Assembly (NCBI GenBank): GCA_032622095.1
Contig: CP136069.1
Span: 205,958,750-206,022,749, forward strand
From: Siphonodentalium dalli
Taxonomy: Eukaryota; Mollusca; Scaphopoda; Gadilida; Siphonodentaliidae
Length of the DNA: 64,000 bases
Direction: 5' to 3'
The notes under the pieces were generated by a model. That model saw nothing but the letters and a program-made list of their open reading frames with translations. It made no database searches and was not told the DNA's origin. The position numbers and the translations under genes are program-made. The first letter of the stretch is position 1. Each line of letters opens with the position of its first letter. This document shows, in pieces, positions 1 to 11,996 of the stretch.

Positions 1-418
1 AGTGAGTTGTAAATTGGGTTGTGTGCAGTTTATTCAATGGAATTGACAGTATCCGCCCCAGTTCAAGTAGTCCTGCTAACATGCTATACTTATGATGGTC
101 ATCCTGAATTGCAATGATGCGGTTAGGGTAAACTGATGCCGTTATTTTATCTAAAGTTGTAATTTTCGCGGGGCTTTGGCTAATCCGAGCGATTTGAGAA
201 ATCACAATCAGTGTGTACATGTAACATTCAAGAACATATATATTTTTGAAAGGCATACTAATGCATGCGCTGGTGTTTCAAAAACGACGTGAATAACCAT
301 CTTGCTTATAGTCGATAATTGTCAACTAATACAACCAGTATTAAAAATATTTCGCAAAACTATGTTTTTGAATGTTTGATATGCATAATGGCTTTTCCTG
401 TATATGTTCATAGTCCGA
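1..418. other. Flank of the large transposon, no gene seen
   Basis: No convincing coding region. The first ~120 bases contain GTCCTGCTAACATGCTAT-like text related to the 29-bp satellite at 16.9-17.9 kb. Bases ~130-330 share blocks with ~17,930-18,140: a block around AAACTGATGCCG lies in the same orientation, while the block around CGCTGGTGTTTC is inverted. This suggests that the flanks of the satellites and of the transposon share an older, rearranged repeat. Confidence 0.5.
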
Positions 419-1062
419 GAGCCCATAAGGTTTTATTGTCGTCACTCTGACTAAAAGACCCACTCTGCTCATTTTGTGGCAAATTATATGTAGTTTACGG
501 AAACCAATTTCTTGCGAGTGGGAAACGCGGCGTTTGGGAGACATTTAACATAGAATGATGCCTGGTGAGAGCGATAAATGTTACTTAAGTGTTGGGGGAG
601 GTTAGTAATTTCGAATGTATGCAACATATGTAGTGTCAGCTAACACGTTATATATACTATTGTCGGCAATAAGTCACTCTCTCTAGTGAATAAACACAGT
701 ATTAGAATTTCGACCATTGACCTCGAGTACGAGAGGTAAAAAAAAGGTCAAATATATTTTGAAACGCCATTGTTTTTAAAATGTCAAATTGGAAAGTTAG
801 CTTCAGAAATTTTATAATCGTCGATTGGAATCCGTTCTAGTATAATTTTGAACTTTACTGTATACCAGATTCGGATATTGGGGAAAGAAAACTAACATGG
901 ACGTTATTGCAACTATCCAAGATGTCGGCCAAAATGTGTGCCAAAATAGCCCAAAACAGTACAAAATTACAAGAACAGAAAACGACTCCATTATGGAAGG
1001 ATATTGGTCATAATTTTGTCACACATGTAAAACAAGTTGTTTGTATTAATGGGACAGAGTGG
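419..1062 (+). repeat. Left inverted arm of the 10.5-kb transposon
   Basis: Begins near GAGCCCATAAGG and runs to about GACAGAGTGG. It pairs with 10262-10893 through many near-identical blocks, for example around the CATTTTGTGGCAAATT and CCTGGTGAGAGCG text. Small indels and substitutions separate the arms, so the insertion is not recent. Short open frames inside it are not supported as genes. Confidence 0.85.
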
Positions 1063-1899
1063 TTATTTTATCTCAAATACAGACAAAAATTGCCGACTCA
1101 AATTTGAAAATTATGAATTTCTAGTATTGTTCTATGCAAGAGATGAATTATGGTAGTTCGCTTGTCCGGCAGCGAAACGCCATTTTTGCCCTCAACCTGT
1201 TTTTCGCGTATATAGTTTATTTATCAGTTCAGTCCTTGTATAAGACGATACAAATGAGTGGACCGCTGTCAGCCTTGAGATTTTTTTTATGGAGCCTTAA
1301 AAATACCCCCCAAAAAAGCGCAAAATGTCGACTGAGAATATATATATATGCGCAAATACATTAAATAAGCGGCCTAACATTTAGGAATCCGAATACTTAA
1401 TGTATATTTTATATTGCGGGCATCAACTCGACAATTAAGTGGTCAGTTGAGTTTGCGGTGTACTCGAAATGAAGAGCGTTTTCCCCTTTTTCACGTACCG
1501 CGTCTGTATATCTTCTATATAGCCCGTCAGCCAATGTGACTATTGTGATAGACCAATTTGCTCGATGATATTTGTTATCTATATGACATTTCATTTTACT
1601 GCAGAAAAAGAGGTTTTCTAACATCGCGTGACAGACTCCGTGGTAGCATGTTAACATTAGAAATAAAGAGCGTTTTCAAATTGTTTCAGTTGACACGAAG
1701 ACGTGACAACGCTCTTTATCATCAGCGGCTTAATCTTTAGCCGCCATCGAATGAGCACGTGTTTTTACTTTGCTCTCGCTAATTTACATTTATCTTCGAT
1801 TGACTTCTATTCGATCTAGTAGACCCTATACTGTTTACTTGTATATAATTCGCTCTTTCTTACTTCGATCATTTTGCTCGCATCACACTCTGTGGCATT
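1063..1899. other. 5' untranslated or spacer part of the transposon
   Basis: Lies between the left arm and the first recognisable codons of the plus-strand gene. It is AT-rich. It contains paired AAAGAGCGTT and AACGCTCTTT text at ~1660-1720 that could form a hairpin, and similar AGAGCGTT text occurs in a hairpin near 9735-9793 on the other side. No promoter could be identified with confidence. Confidence 0.4.
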
Positions 1900-4800
1900 G
1901 TGACGAATATTTGTTACTTTGGTGGCGTGCTTAACTGTGAGGATTCCAGTCGCAAAGATCCATTAATAAATATCAGAATTGGCCCACAGCGCATAGAAAA
2001 TATTATAAGATGCAGCAAGATCTACAATGATGATCTCCATACAAATCTTCAGCAGCGCTATGCTTGTGAACAAGCCATAGATATAACTTGCCACAGATAT
2101 TGCTTAAATAAATATGTACACCCAAAAGAGGTCAAAGGGGCTCTCGGTGGACAAGATGTTGGCACCGAGGTGGATGCTCCGCCAGGAAAAAAGGTATAAG
2201 CGGTCACAGAACGTTGCTTTCAATTTCAGACAGAACTGCCTTTTTTGTGGTGACCTGTGCAATGTGAATACTGACCCGAAAAACCCATCAAGATGGAGGC
2301 CAGCATATATATGTCGCCAAATCGACCATTCTAAGTCAGCCCTATCGTGTAAAGATCAGATCTTATCAGTTTGCGATCGCAGACAAGACAAATGGTCAGA
2401 TGAAGTCAGCGTTAGGGTATGTGGTGCTGTAAGTGATCTGCATGCGGCAGATGCCGCTACCACTCTGACTGCCGTTCCATGTGTATGTCTCCTAGAAACA
2501 TTGAGACCGCATCGAAACAAGACAAACCTATTACGTCTGCGGATTGTGGTCCGCATTCCGAAGCCATGAAACATGTTATAAAATGTATGACAAACGACCA
2601 GTCTCTCACATGGAGTTCTGTAGATGTGTGTAGCATGTATGTAGAATTTGGTGGAACAAGTCCTTCTCGTTACTCTTTTGTTAAGGAGATCGTCGAGTAC
2701 TTTGGCGATGAACTTATTGTTCTCTCTTCCACCGGAATAGCTACGATACTATCATATAGGAATAGGGCGACCAGTGTACTCCGAATTGTCAAAGACACCG
2801 ATGGTGGGGATATACAGTCAGCAATAAGAACTATGAAAAAGGTTGTTTGTAAGGAAGTCCAAGAAATTGATCATAACAAAAACGTATATGACATTGACAT
2901 AGATTTGGAAAAGACTTCTAACTATGTAAGTGGAAGCATTCTAGAATTTCTTGGAAGTTTATCACCAAAATTGAATCACACACTCCCAGCTCTTCTCATA
3001 TGCAATATTATAACGTCGGCAATACGAAATATACCGACTCCCCTCCAAGTGGGCTTGGCTGTTGCTCTTCGAGATTCAAAAGAGCTGATAAACACGATGC
3101 AGGACTTTGGCGTGACATGTACCTATGACGAGTTGCTCAGGTTCAAACAATCTGCAGCGATAATGGCATCTGAAAATACTGATCTCACCTCAATATCCGA
3201 TTCAAAAGACGGGCTGGTTCAAGTAATAGCTCATAATTTTGATGCGGACATCTCGTCACAAAATGGCAAGCTAGGCACCCATTCCCCGGCAGTTTTGCTG
3301 ATACAACCAGATGGAACTTCCTCTGACGTTGCCCATCAAACTAAACCACGGATTAAAAAGGGGGAAATGGCAACTCCGATCGAATATGATTTGGATGTCG
3401 TTAGTTTTGATGGTCCACATACACCAGACATGCCAGATATGTATAAGAAGAGGCACGTGTCATCTCTCAAAATGCTCTGTCGGATGATAATGTCTGAACG
3501 TAGGGCAATTGAAACTGACTTCGCATTTTTGAAGGATGTTGTGGTTTCAGACAATTGTCCCGAGTTTAACGGATACAACACGAGACTTTGCCAAGAATCT
3601 GGATAATCAGCTCAACCTAAAACAAAAGCTTTGTGTCTCCCCTTAATTGATATGCCCCCAGAAGACCCGGAGACTATGCAATGACGAAGGCACAAGAGTT
3701 GACAGGAAAAGCGGGACAACCATACACTTTATTTACGGCTGACCAACAGCTATATAAAATAGTGGTTCAAGTGCTGTGGACTTATCCTGACCGTTTCCCT
3801 TTCTTAGTACCTCGATTGGGTGGCATGCATTTATTGATGAGTTTTCTTGGTTCAGTTGAAACACTGATGGTAATTACCGGACTGTCTGAGATATTAGAAT
3901 CAGTCTTTGGTGGTGTCGCAAAGATGCTTGTTGGGAAGAAATTTCCAATGAATATGAGGGCTATGCGTTTATTGACAGAAGAGTTGATGCGGAAACTGAT
4001 CGAGAACAACGACTTCAAGTGTACAGAAGATCTGACAGACATGTTGGATGAACTTTCAGAACAGAGTCGCACAACCAAGATGTGGGTTGATGCTTTTCTG
4101 AAACCCCTGTTCATCATGATTCTTTATGTTCGAGCCGAAAGGGAAGGTGACTGGCCTCTGCATCTTGTGGCAGTAAATAAAATGTTGCCTTACTTTTTCG
4201 CACCTGGACATAGAAATTATGCGCGGTATGGTCTGTATTATCTAAGGCAAATTCTGGCCCATTTCATGAAGGGAGAGCATGTGATGAGGTATTTGAATGG
4301 TTTTTGGAATGGTATCTGGAGTGACATGTATATAGAGACAACTTTCATGAGATATCGACATGGCAAATCAGGTATCATTGGCATAACGTTAAAACCTGAA
4401 ACTCTGAATACATGGGCACTTAGCTTGCATGCTTGTGAATACCTGAGTGACGGTATATCTAATTTAAGAGATAGTCAAACCGGCGATACACCTCTGTGTA
4501 ACCATAAAGAGGAAGGTAAGTCCAGAGTAAGTCGCGATTTGATGGTCAGGGAAGGATTACGAATCAAGCTGCAAAATTGCATTGATCCAATGAACCCAGT
4601 CGATCATACGGAAGCAATTATCAACATTGCAACAGGTCGGACTGGCCCTATATCTGTAAATGTTGATAAAGTGTTATTGCTCGGAAATGAGAGTATGTCA
4701 ACATTTGAACAAAAGCTACCTGGTGGCTTCTATCATACTATATCTATGCCTGTGCAGAGTATGGCCATCACGAAGAAAGTGATAAAAGTTGGGGATACAA

Positions 4801-6325
4801 AGGTATATGACACCAACTTAATATAGTCTAGGGTGATTGGGCTTCAATCCAGCACGAGGTCAGTTGATATAGCGAACGTGCTGTCTCATGAGTTATCCCC
4901 GTTAACAACAGCACTATTCAATGACGCAGGAGATATGCGTATTCCGAAGTCAAAATCTGTATTGAAAAACAAGACTATGGTAGAATCAACTACACGCCGG
5001 GTTTAATAAGCAGGTACATCGTGCACTGTGGTCGACGGATGTGGTCTGGTATGGATTCCCCATTGGCCAACATCCAGCAAGACACGACAAGCTATTATGA
5101 TGGACTTTGTCGATAAATTAAAGACCACATACGACATAAATTGTTGTCTGGTGATGTGTATTTGGTATTTGATAGATATGTTGAATATAGCACCAAATGT
5201 GCTACTAGGGCCAACATAAGTGCAGATGTTTGTTGTCGGGAGTTTACGCTGTCTGCCGCTTCATTGTTACCATCACAAAAACTTACTTTGACGTTAATTC
5301 CGAACAAGACACAACTAATAAATATTATTTGCGAACAGCTTGTTAATGACACCGTCTTTTCCTAACAAAATACATCTAAACATAAGTTGGTAATAACAGG
5401 TCAACACAAAACTCCAATACAGATAAGTAATGGTAGGGTGGTGAACTGACCTGACATGCGACAACACACGAAGGGGCCGATAACATCATCGTCCAACAGG
5501 CTATTATGGTTGCATCCAAAGAAAGGAAGCGCGTTGTTGTTCTTGCTGATGACACCGATGTGTATGTTATGCTATTGCATTTTTATATTGCTTGTGGTTT
5601 GAGTCCCTTGTGCACGGGCGGGCGTGTGTGGACATAAAGGCAACTGTGGACAAACACCGAATATCATACCTAATCTACTAGCCGCACATGCTCTTTCTGT
5701 GTGTGATACAGTGGCTGGTTGTTTTGGCATACGTAAAGGTCGAGTTTTGAAAGTATTGCAAAATGGTTCTACCTTGAATAATTTGGGCGACGAATCGGCC
5801 ATTTGGGCAGATGTTTTGGCAGAAGCAACACAATTTATAGCCTTGTGTTATGGGTCTTCTGTGTTCTCATCGATGACCGATGCCCGCATTAGTATGTGGA
5901 TTAAAAAGACAGGGAAGTCTGGCGCAACTAGTGCACCGAAGCTGTCCACTCTACCAACAACAACCGAATCATTTGAGCTAAATGTCAAAAGGGCACATTT
6001 GCAGACTTGTACCTGGAGAAATGCTCTCAGCCCAAATCCACCACAATTAGTTCCAACAGACTATGGGTTCGATAGAGACGAAAAAATGAAATCTTTGCAA
6101 CCGGTAACCGTCCCGGCAAATGTGACACTGGCACCCGACGAGATCCTAAAACTAATCAGATGTTCGTGTTCCACTCGCACGCCTTGCAAATCTTCGAGGT
6201 GCAGCTGTAATGGGTCTAGGTTAGCATGTACTGTTTTCTGCTCCTGTAAGAGAACTGTTGCATGCTGTAATGAACAGACGAAATTAGCTGAAACGTTTGA
6301 CCAAAATTCTGATGTTGATGAATGA
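1900..6325 (+). pseudogene. Decayed Academ-like transposase/nuclease gene (plus strand)
   Basis: About 4.4 kb of recognisable but broken coding sequence. In order it shows: an N-terminal Cys/His-rich region (CLFCG near 2240, a YHSDC motif at 2458-2472); a ~375-codon block (2479-3606); a ~380-codon block (3681-4826) with FTADQ and RLGGMH motifs that may be the transposase core; a FEN/XPG-like stretch with LVFDRY (~5162-5179), HEGAD (~5468), DDTDV (5548-5562) and HALSVCDTV (~5687-5712); and a tail with ten cysteines (~6157-6285). Frames break at ~2195, ~2451, ~3681, ~5130, ~5460 and ~5630-5660. In-frame stops sit at 3604-3606, 4824-4826, 5004-5009 and 5363-5365. The expected Gly before CD is Val here, and an acidic residue of the EEAD motif is Gly. 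The first codon is unknown; 1900 is a GTG inside open frame. The fold assignment is inference. Confidence 0.7.
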
Positions 6326-7250
6326 GTTATCGATCAGATGACAATTCGGTAAACAAAAATAACGAAACAAACTGAAAACGAAGAATGTCACATAACTTTC
6401 GATGAATATATTTAAACATTTACGAGTCTGTCTGTTGTCAAATCCATTTGTAATGTTTTACTGCTATATTTTCAACTGGAAAATCATTTCGTCCGAATCT
6501 TATTTAGATGAACGACATACAAAAGTCCATCTGTGATCTGAATCATCTTAAAAGTGTTCCAAAAACTTTTTCCAGAGCTATTGGGCGCTATTGTGTCGGA
6601 AATAGCTTGTTTTGAAGAAGGCGCCATTTTCGATTTGCGGAATATTTTAAGTTATACAAATATGTTTGAAGTTCAGTACGATTATTTACACTCAACAGAC
6701 TATAGACACCGTTGACTACATGAATCAACTGAAAAGAAATCAATTTGCGAACAAACAAATTTTGGAAAAAAATGACCGTTTTTTGTCGATTTTGGCATAT
6801 TTAGCAAATTTTTCTAGTATAAAATTACCGAAATCATTATGTTTTCTTGATCTCTATTCACTGTTCACTCAAACTGGTGCGTTACATCGCATCAACATAG
6901 CTCCCTTACTCCTTTTTCACAATTTATGGAAGCTATATCGAAAAAAATCGTTTTTTCGTGGCGGCCATCTTGGATTTGTGGCAATATTTAAAATTGCTCA
7001 AGGGTGTCAGATGTCCACTCGTAAAATTATTGATAAACATACCATAGACTACAAGAATCCGCTGAGAAAAAAACTATATACGCCAAAAACAGGTTCAGTG
7101 CCCTGTGTGGACATGTGATACTGTTCAATTGAAACAAATATTTCACAAAGCTTCTGACCAATATGCTAATTTGTGTTCAAACCAATTAATTCGCCAGAAG
7201 AATATACTAAGAGCTATCACAATCAGAACTGTCCTCTTCGGAACTATCAT
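6326..7250. other. Spacer between the two convergent transposon genes
   Basis: About 0.9 kb of AT-rich DNA between the plus-strand tail (ends 6325) and the minus-strand tail (ends about 7251). It contains GGCGCCATTTTCGATTTG and GTGGCGGCCATCTTGG-type text, a motif style common in the inverted-arm elements elsewhere in this window. Open frames at 6666-7118 and 7105-7452 match nothing I recognise. Confidence 0.4.
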
Positions 7251-9585
7251 TTACTTCTTTACTTCTATATCACCAGTATCATCAATATCGTCATCTGATT
7301 CCTCGGACTCACATAACACCTCTCCCAGATCTGTTGGAATCTGTGGTCCAGTAAACCACACAATACCAAAACGACCTTCCACTTTCTCCCAGCCGTACAT
7401 GGAAGGGTCCATTGTTAAGGGAATTGCAAGCGTGGCATTTTTCCAGATTTAGGCCACAAAGTTTGACCTGATGATGTTTTTGTATAATTCCGTTTTCGAA
7501 GGAGGGAGACCACTAGAGTCAGCCCCTTTGATTTTTGACAAAGGCTGGCTGTTGTTGGTGGGGGGCGAATTTCGTGCGGAATATTGCATATCTAGCATCA
7601 TCGACGTTCTCCAAAGAAGCTTTTCCGAACATGGAACAAACAAACGATTCGAGAGAGTCAATGTCTCACGACTTACATTTGTCGATGTTCCTAAACTAGC
7701 GAAGGCAGATAAGAATCTATCGGATTTAATCGCCGTGTCAAAGGGTTTAATTTTACCTTTTCGCATGAAAGAAGCTGTATCATCACAGCCGGTAAAGGCG
7801 TGTATTCCTGGTAATGCGTCACAAACGATTCTCCCAAGATGGCCCTGTATATTTGACACATCGACAAAACGTCTTGTGTTGTTGCTCTCGTGACCGACAT
7901 CTAACCATACAAATGATTCTATTCCAACCACGTGGCACAGTAAGATGATCAGAACATCTGTATCGGAACAGCGGACGACTACATTTGGAAGCTGATAATG
8001 ATGCGTTATATGGGCTAAATGCAAAACTATTCATGTGTCGGTTTCCTCGTGTTTACAGTGTAATTGAGTGGCATCTCTGCGGTTCATAGCGTTCCCACAG
8101 GCCCGGTACTCATAACACACATTGGCAAACCCAAACATCAAACAACATTCCCCTAGCACTTCAACACATATATTCTCTACTCACGCATCTGCCAAAAATG
8201 AAAAAATGAGACTTTAAAAGTATCTGAGTTTAAATTTTCAGTAAACATTTTCGGTTTGACTCTCTGATCTGGACCCGTAACGCGCGACTCATTGATGATT
8301 GCTTCACGACTGTCTCGCTGGATGTCTTTAATGGACGGATGTTTGTATGTGTCAGCTAGAAAGTCGACACGATTTGCAAATTTGCTGAGTGTTCTGAGCA
8401 GATGACGAGCGATACCGCCATAAGTTGGCGATAGGTTTGTGAGTGTACGAATCTGGAAAAATGCATCAACGATATAAGCGTTTACAGACTTTGGCGCTTC
8501 TGATTCTACCATTCCTTCAAGTTTGTGAAACAATTTTGCTTTATCTGTCTTCATTTTTGTACCGTCAATGTGACCCATGCACAGCGGCACAGGCGTCAGC
8601 GGGTAACTGAAAAGCTTGCGAAGATCGATGTCCATTTAAACAAGATAGATATAACAATCGCCCAAATAGGTCACGCGTGCATTTGATTTCATTCAACTTC
8701 TTGTCTTTAGAAGTCAGTTTCATCGAAAGGGCGGTTAATGTAAAATTCTTAAAATGAAAATTTTATAGGAAATCTTCTGGAAAACTTTTTTGAAAAAGCA
8801 CTGCAATTTATGCATTTGTTTGGCATTTTCGTGAATTTTTCACAAATATTGTTGGATAATGTAACTTTTTGCACATCATAAATGTTAAGCAACCCAGATA
8901 AAATAAATATCTGATATTCAAGTATATTTTATTCAACATTTGTCTTATTTTATTGGTTTTCCTGATTATACTGAAATTTGCAGGTCAAAACACCAAAAAG
9001 GTAAAAAAATATATATTTTCCACCTGCTCCGCCCTGGATACCTCAGTGTTTTGGAACCCCCATGGGGCAAGGATAATTGGAGATAGCGTCAAAATTTATA
9101 CATTTCGTGTGACACTACCCTCATCTGGGGGCCGGTCTATTTGTATCACTTCTGCTGCTTCCAAAGTTTCACAAGATCCCAATGGCTCGAAATTGGAGCT
9201 TCTGGTTCAATATTTTCGCTCTTTATTACAAAAGAGACATCGTGGGTCCAGAACTCCCGATGATGTGTTCATATGATGATCAACATCTGTCTTCAGAACA
9301 ACATTCCTAACAGCAGAGGTACCAACCAAGTCTGTAGCATCAACTATTGTGACTGCTGTGAAGTTTTTATGGCAGACGCTGTGATACCCATAACTCTCGG
9401 AAAACAACTTGCCAGAAAGCTTGGCGCAGATATTTTGATGAGCCGACTTTCGACAATCTCGATTGACACGCAACTTGGACAGCATCCCACATCTTACTGT
9501 CGTAGCGTTTCACTGGCTCAAAATCACCAGTTCCGCTAACATGCAGCACACATTCTATACCGCTTTGGGAGAATGTAGCCATCAT
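7251..9585 (-). pseudogene. Decayed, internally deleted Academ-like gene (minus strand)
   Basis: Runs opposite to the plus-strand gene and belongs to a related but distinct lineage. From its start at 9585: a segment with HVSGTGDFEPVKRYDSK, a shifted frame with YGYHSVCHKNF and CLFCNK (to 9207), then ~570 bp with little recognisable coding (probable deletion). It resumes at 8635-8177 with LSYP-type text, GHIDGT and SIKDIQRDSREA (8301-8340). After another gap comes an HEETDT block ended by TGA at 8031-8033, then SDTDV (~7952-7966) and HAFTGCDDT (~7771-7800). A TAA at 7449-7451 interrupts the tail, which continues in frame to a TAA at 7251-7253 through an Asp/Glu-rich end. The SIKD..R..R, EETD, DTDV and GCDD series resembles FEN/XPG nucleases. 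It is not functional as it stands. Confidence 0.65.
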
Positions 9586-9734
9586 GAAGCAAAACGAAAA
9601 CGAAACTAGATAAATATAACTATAATAGACAACGAATACAGAGTTAGAGCAAAATACAAATATAAGAAGCTATGAGTGAGCTGAACGTGACTGTTCTGTA
9701 TGGACTACCTCGCGATAGTGAAGCATGCCCGCGC

Positions 9735-9793
9735 ATAACGCTCTGTATTTGCCAAATACCTTAGTAGTTGGCAAATGAAGAGCGTTATGTGCT
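9735..9793. repeat. Short hairpin in the transposon
   Basis: GCATAACGCTCT and TTTGCCAAAT are followed, after a short loop, by TTGGCAAATGAAGAGCGTTATG, giving an imperfect stem-loop of roughly 60 bp. It lies between the minus-strand gene and the right arm. Related AGAGCGTT text occurs at 1450-1720. Confidence 0.6.
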
Positions 9794-10261
9794 GGCTGGA
9801 ATTGTTCTGAATATGTCCAAACCAGATAGCTTCTAATATTTTTATGTTGCTCTAACAGTAATATATCAACTGAACTATTCTAAATGGATTGGCGTATCGA
9901 TTCTATAGGCTTAGTACACAATACAAACTTTCGGTCGCATAACTTCAATTACAGGTGCGGTACCCGTTTCTGTGAAAATTTAAGCGTTTGCATGGTGACA
10001 CTTTGGATGGACGTATTAATCTTCTAGTTTAGTTCAATGTTATTTCCTTTGATCATAATAACTTATACTCTAGATATATTTTCCTTTGCTCACGGAAAAG
10101 GCATTTCTCTATGAACGAGTGACATCACAGTGATAAGAGTCATAAGACTTATGTACACAGTAAAAAATTTGAATCTTGCACAGGAAAATGCTTGAAATGT
10201 ACACTTGTCGCGATTGTACCGGTCTTGGTGGTCTTCATCTGCCGATTAAGTAATCGAAATA

Positions 10262-10893
10262 TACTCTGTCAGATCATAACAACACCTTGTTTTAAGTATG
10301 TGACACAAATGTAGCCAATATCCTTCCATTATGGAGTCGTTTTCAATTCTTATGAATTTTTACTGTTTTTGGCTTTTTTGGCACACATTTTGGCTGACAT
10401 CTTGAATGGTTGCAATAACGGCTGTGTTAATTTTCTTTCCACATATCCGAATCTGGTATACAGTAAAGTTCAAAATTATACTAGAACGGATTCCAACCGA
10501 CGATTATAAAATTTCTGAAGCTAACTTTCCAATTTGACATTTAAAAAAAAATGGCGTTTCAAAATATATTTGACATTTGACCTCTCGTACTCGAGGTCAA
10601 TGGTCGTAATTCTAATTCTGTGTTCATTCACTAGAGAGAATTGCCGACAAAATGGTATATATAATGTGTTAGCTGACACTACATGTGTTGCATACATTCG
10701 AAATTACTAACCCTTCCCCCAACACTTAAGTAACATTTGTCGCTCTCACCAGGCATCATTCTATGTTAAATATCTCACAAACGCCGCGTTTCCCACTCGC
10801 AAGAAATTGGTTTTCGTAAACTACATATAATTTGCCACAAAATGAGCAGAGTGGGTCTTTTGGTCAGAGTGACGACAAAAAAACTTATGGGCT
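10262..10893 (-). repeat. Right inverted arm of the 10.5-kb transposon
   Basis: Inverted counterpart of ~419-1062. The match fades inward near ACTCTGTCAGATC and outward after CTTATGGGCT. No convincing target duplication is visible outside either arm. Confidence 0.85.
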
Positions 10894-11289
10894 TGTCATC
10901 AGAAAAACCGCGAAAAAGAAACATTAAAAAATATAATGGTACAGCATCAATTTGCCATAACATCATTATATCAATTCAGCAGGACTCAACCGCATCATAA
11001 CACATTAGCAGGACCACTTGACCAGGGGTGGTATCACGTTTTTCTTCGAAATATATATTTTCTCAAATAGAACGATTTTCCAAAAAAAATATCACGATGT
11101 ATCAACCAATATGATATAGACATAATTATATATCACCGGCATAGTCATATAATGCTGGTTCATGTATATAAGTGTCAGCTTTTCTACCGGAATGTTCATA
11201 GTGGATATCCAGTAAATTCTGGAACTATGAAAAAAGAAATCCGCAGTTATAAATAAATACTTCTTTATTAGTGGGACGGATTAATCGAG

Positions 11290-11437
11290 ATAAACAGCAT
11301 GACAATCGCTCCGATCCGCCAAGGTGAGAATACGTGTAAGACTTTGCGCAAGAGTATTCTCTATTCCCAACAAATATCCACAGCATGCAGAGGTTTTCAC
11401 ATCACTTTAACCTGGGCAACGCCGGGTAACCCTGCTA

Positions 11438-11438
<1 letters not shown>
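11290..11438 (+). mobile_element. 3' end of a Helitron-like element, family 3
   Basis: Contains GAGAATAC and GTATTCTC as the two sides of a stem, then GCCGGGTAACCCTG and a terminal CTAG at 11435-11438, followed by T. The same terminal text recurs, more decayed, at ~54118-54228. A CTRR end preceded by a hairpin is the Helitron signature. The 5' part is not identifiable here. Confidence 0.55.

Positions 11439-11474
<36 letters not shown>
11439..11474. repeat. (TA)n microsatellite
   Basis: Simple TA repeat directly between two Helitron-like elements. Similar short TA tracts follow the elements ending at 12785 and 14230, consistent with insertion into, or expansion of, AT targets. Confidence 0.9.
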
Positions 11475-11480
<6 letters not shown>

Positions 11481-11996
11481 ATATATATTTTGAAGACCTC
11501 TGTCTGTATGTTTGTCTGTCTGTCTGTCTGTATGTTTTGTCTGTATGTTTGTCATTAATACAAATCTACGATTCTCGACCGATCGGGACAAAACTTGGTA
11601 CGTGTGTGTAGTTTGACCAGGCGGTGGACGTTGTCGTATTGGCGAGCCCGTGCGGCGCCCGCTTCGCGCATGCGCATACGAGATCTCGGAAACGGGTGGA
11701 GCTATCGACTTGAAAGTTGCTATGTGAATGTATCTTGCCCCGGATACGAATTTTATCGGGTCGCCGAGCCCGTGCGACGCCAGCTTCGCGCATGCGCAGA
11801 CCAGATATCGGAAACGGGTAGAGCTATCGACTTGAAATTTGGTATGTGAATGTATCTTGCCCCGGATACGAATTGTATCGGGTCGCCGAGCCAGTGCGAC
11901 GCCAGCTTCGCGCATGCGCAGAGTCGGGCTGGGTAGAGCTATCGACTTGAAATTTGGTTTTTGAATAGCCCGGACAACGTCGGGCTCATCGGCTAG
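11475..11996 (+). mobile_element. Helitron-like element family 1, copy 1
   Basis: Starts TCTCATATATATTTTGAAG and ends with the hairpin AGCCCGGACAACGTCGGGCT, then CATCGG and CTAG. These are the expected TC start, subterminal hairpin and CTRR end of a Helitron; no terminal inverted repeats or duplications are present. The middle is built of ~122-bp subunits, each carrying GCGCATGCGC. There is no coding capacity, so it is non-autonomous. Open frames of 75-84 codons across it recur only because the subunits repeat. Confidence 0.75.

Larger units (their letters stand above)
419..10893. mobile_element. Large (~10.5 kb) inverted-repeat DNA transposon, Academ-like
   Basis: Bases ~419-1062 recur in inverted orientation at ~10262-10893. 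Between these arms lie two long but broken genes that converge near 6.3-7.3 kb. Both carry motif series resembling the FEN/XPG (PIN-like) nucleases: an E-E/A-D block, a DTDV block and a GCD(D)T block; the plus-strand gene ends in a Cys-rich domain. From general knowledge, Academ is the eukaryotic DNA transposon superfamily known for an XPG-type nuclease and a Cys-rich finger, so I assign the element there provisionally. I could not fix a target-site duplication, so the outer limits are approximate. Every gene segment carries stops or frameshifts, so this copy cannot make its own proteins. The alternative is a different, unnamed superfamily using the same protein class. Confidence 0.6.

Noticed and set aside
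7105-7893. Plus-strand frames (115 and 140 codons) at 7.1-7.9 kb
   Set aside because: They are antisense shadows of the minus-strand nuclease-like gene, whose motifs are clearly in the other strand.
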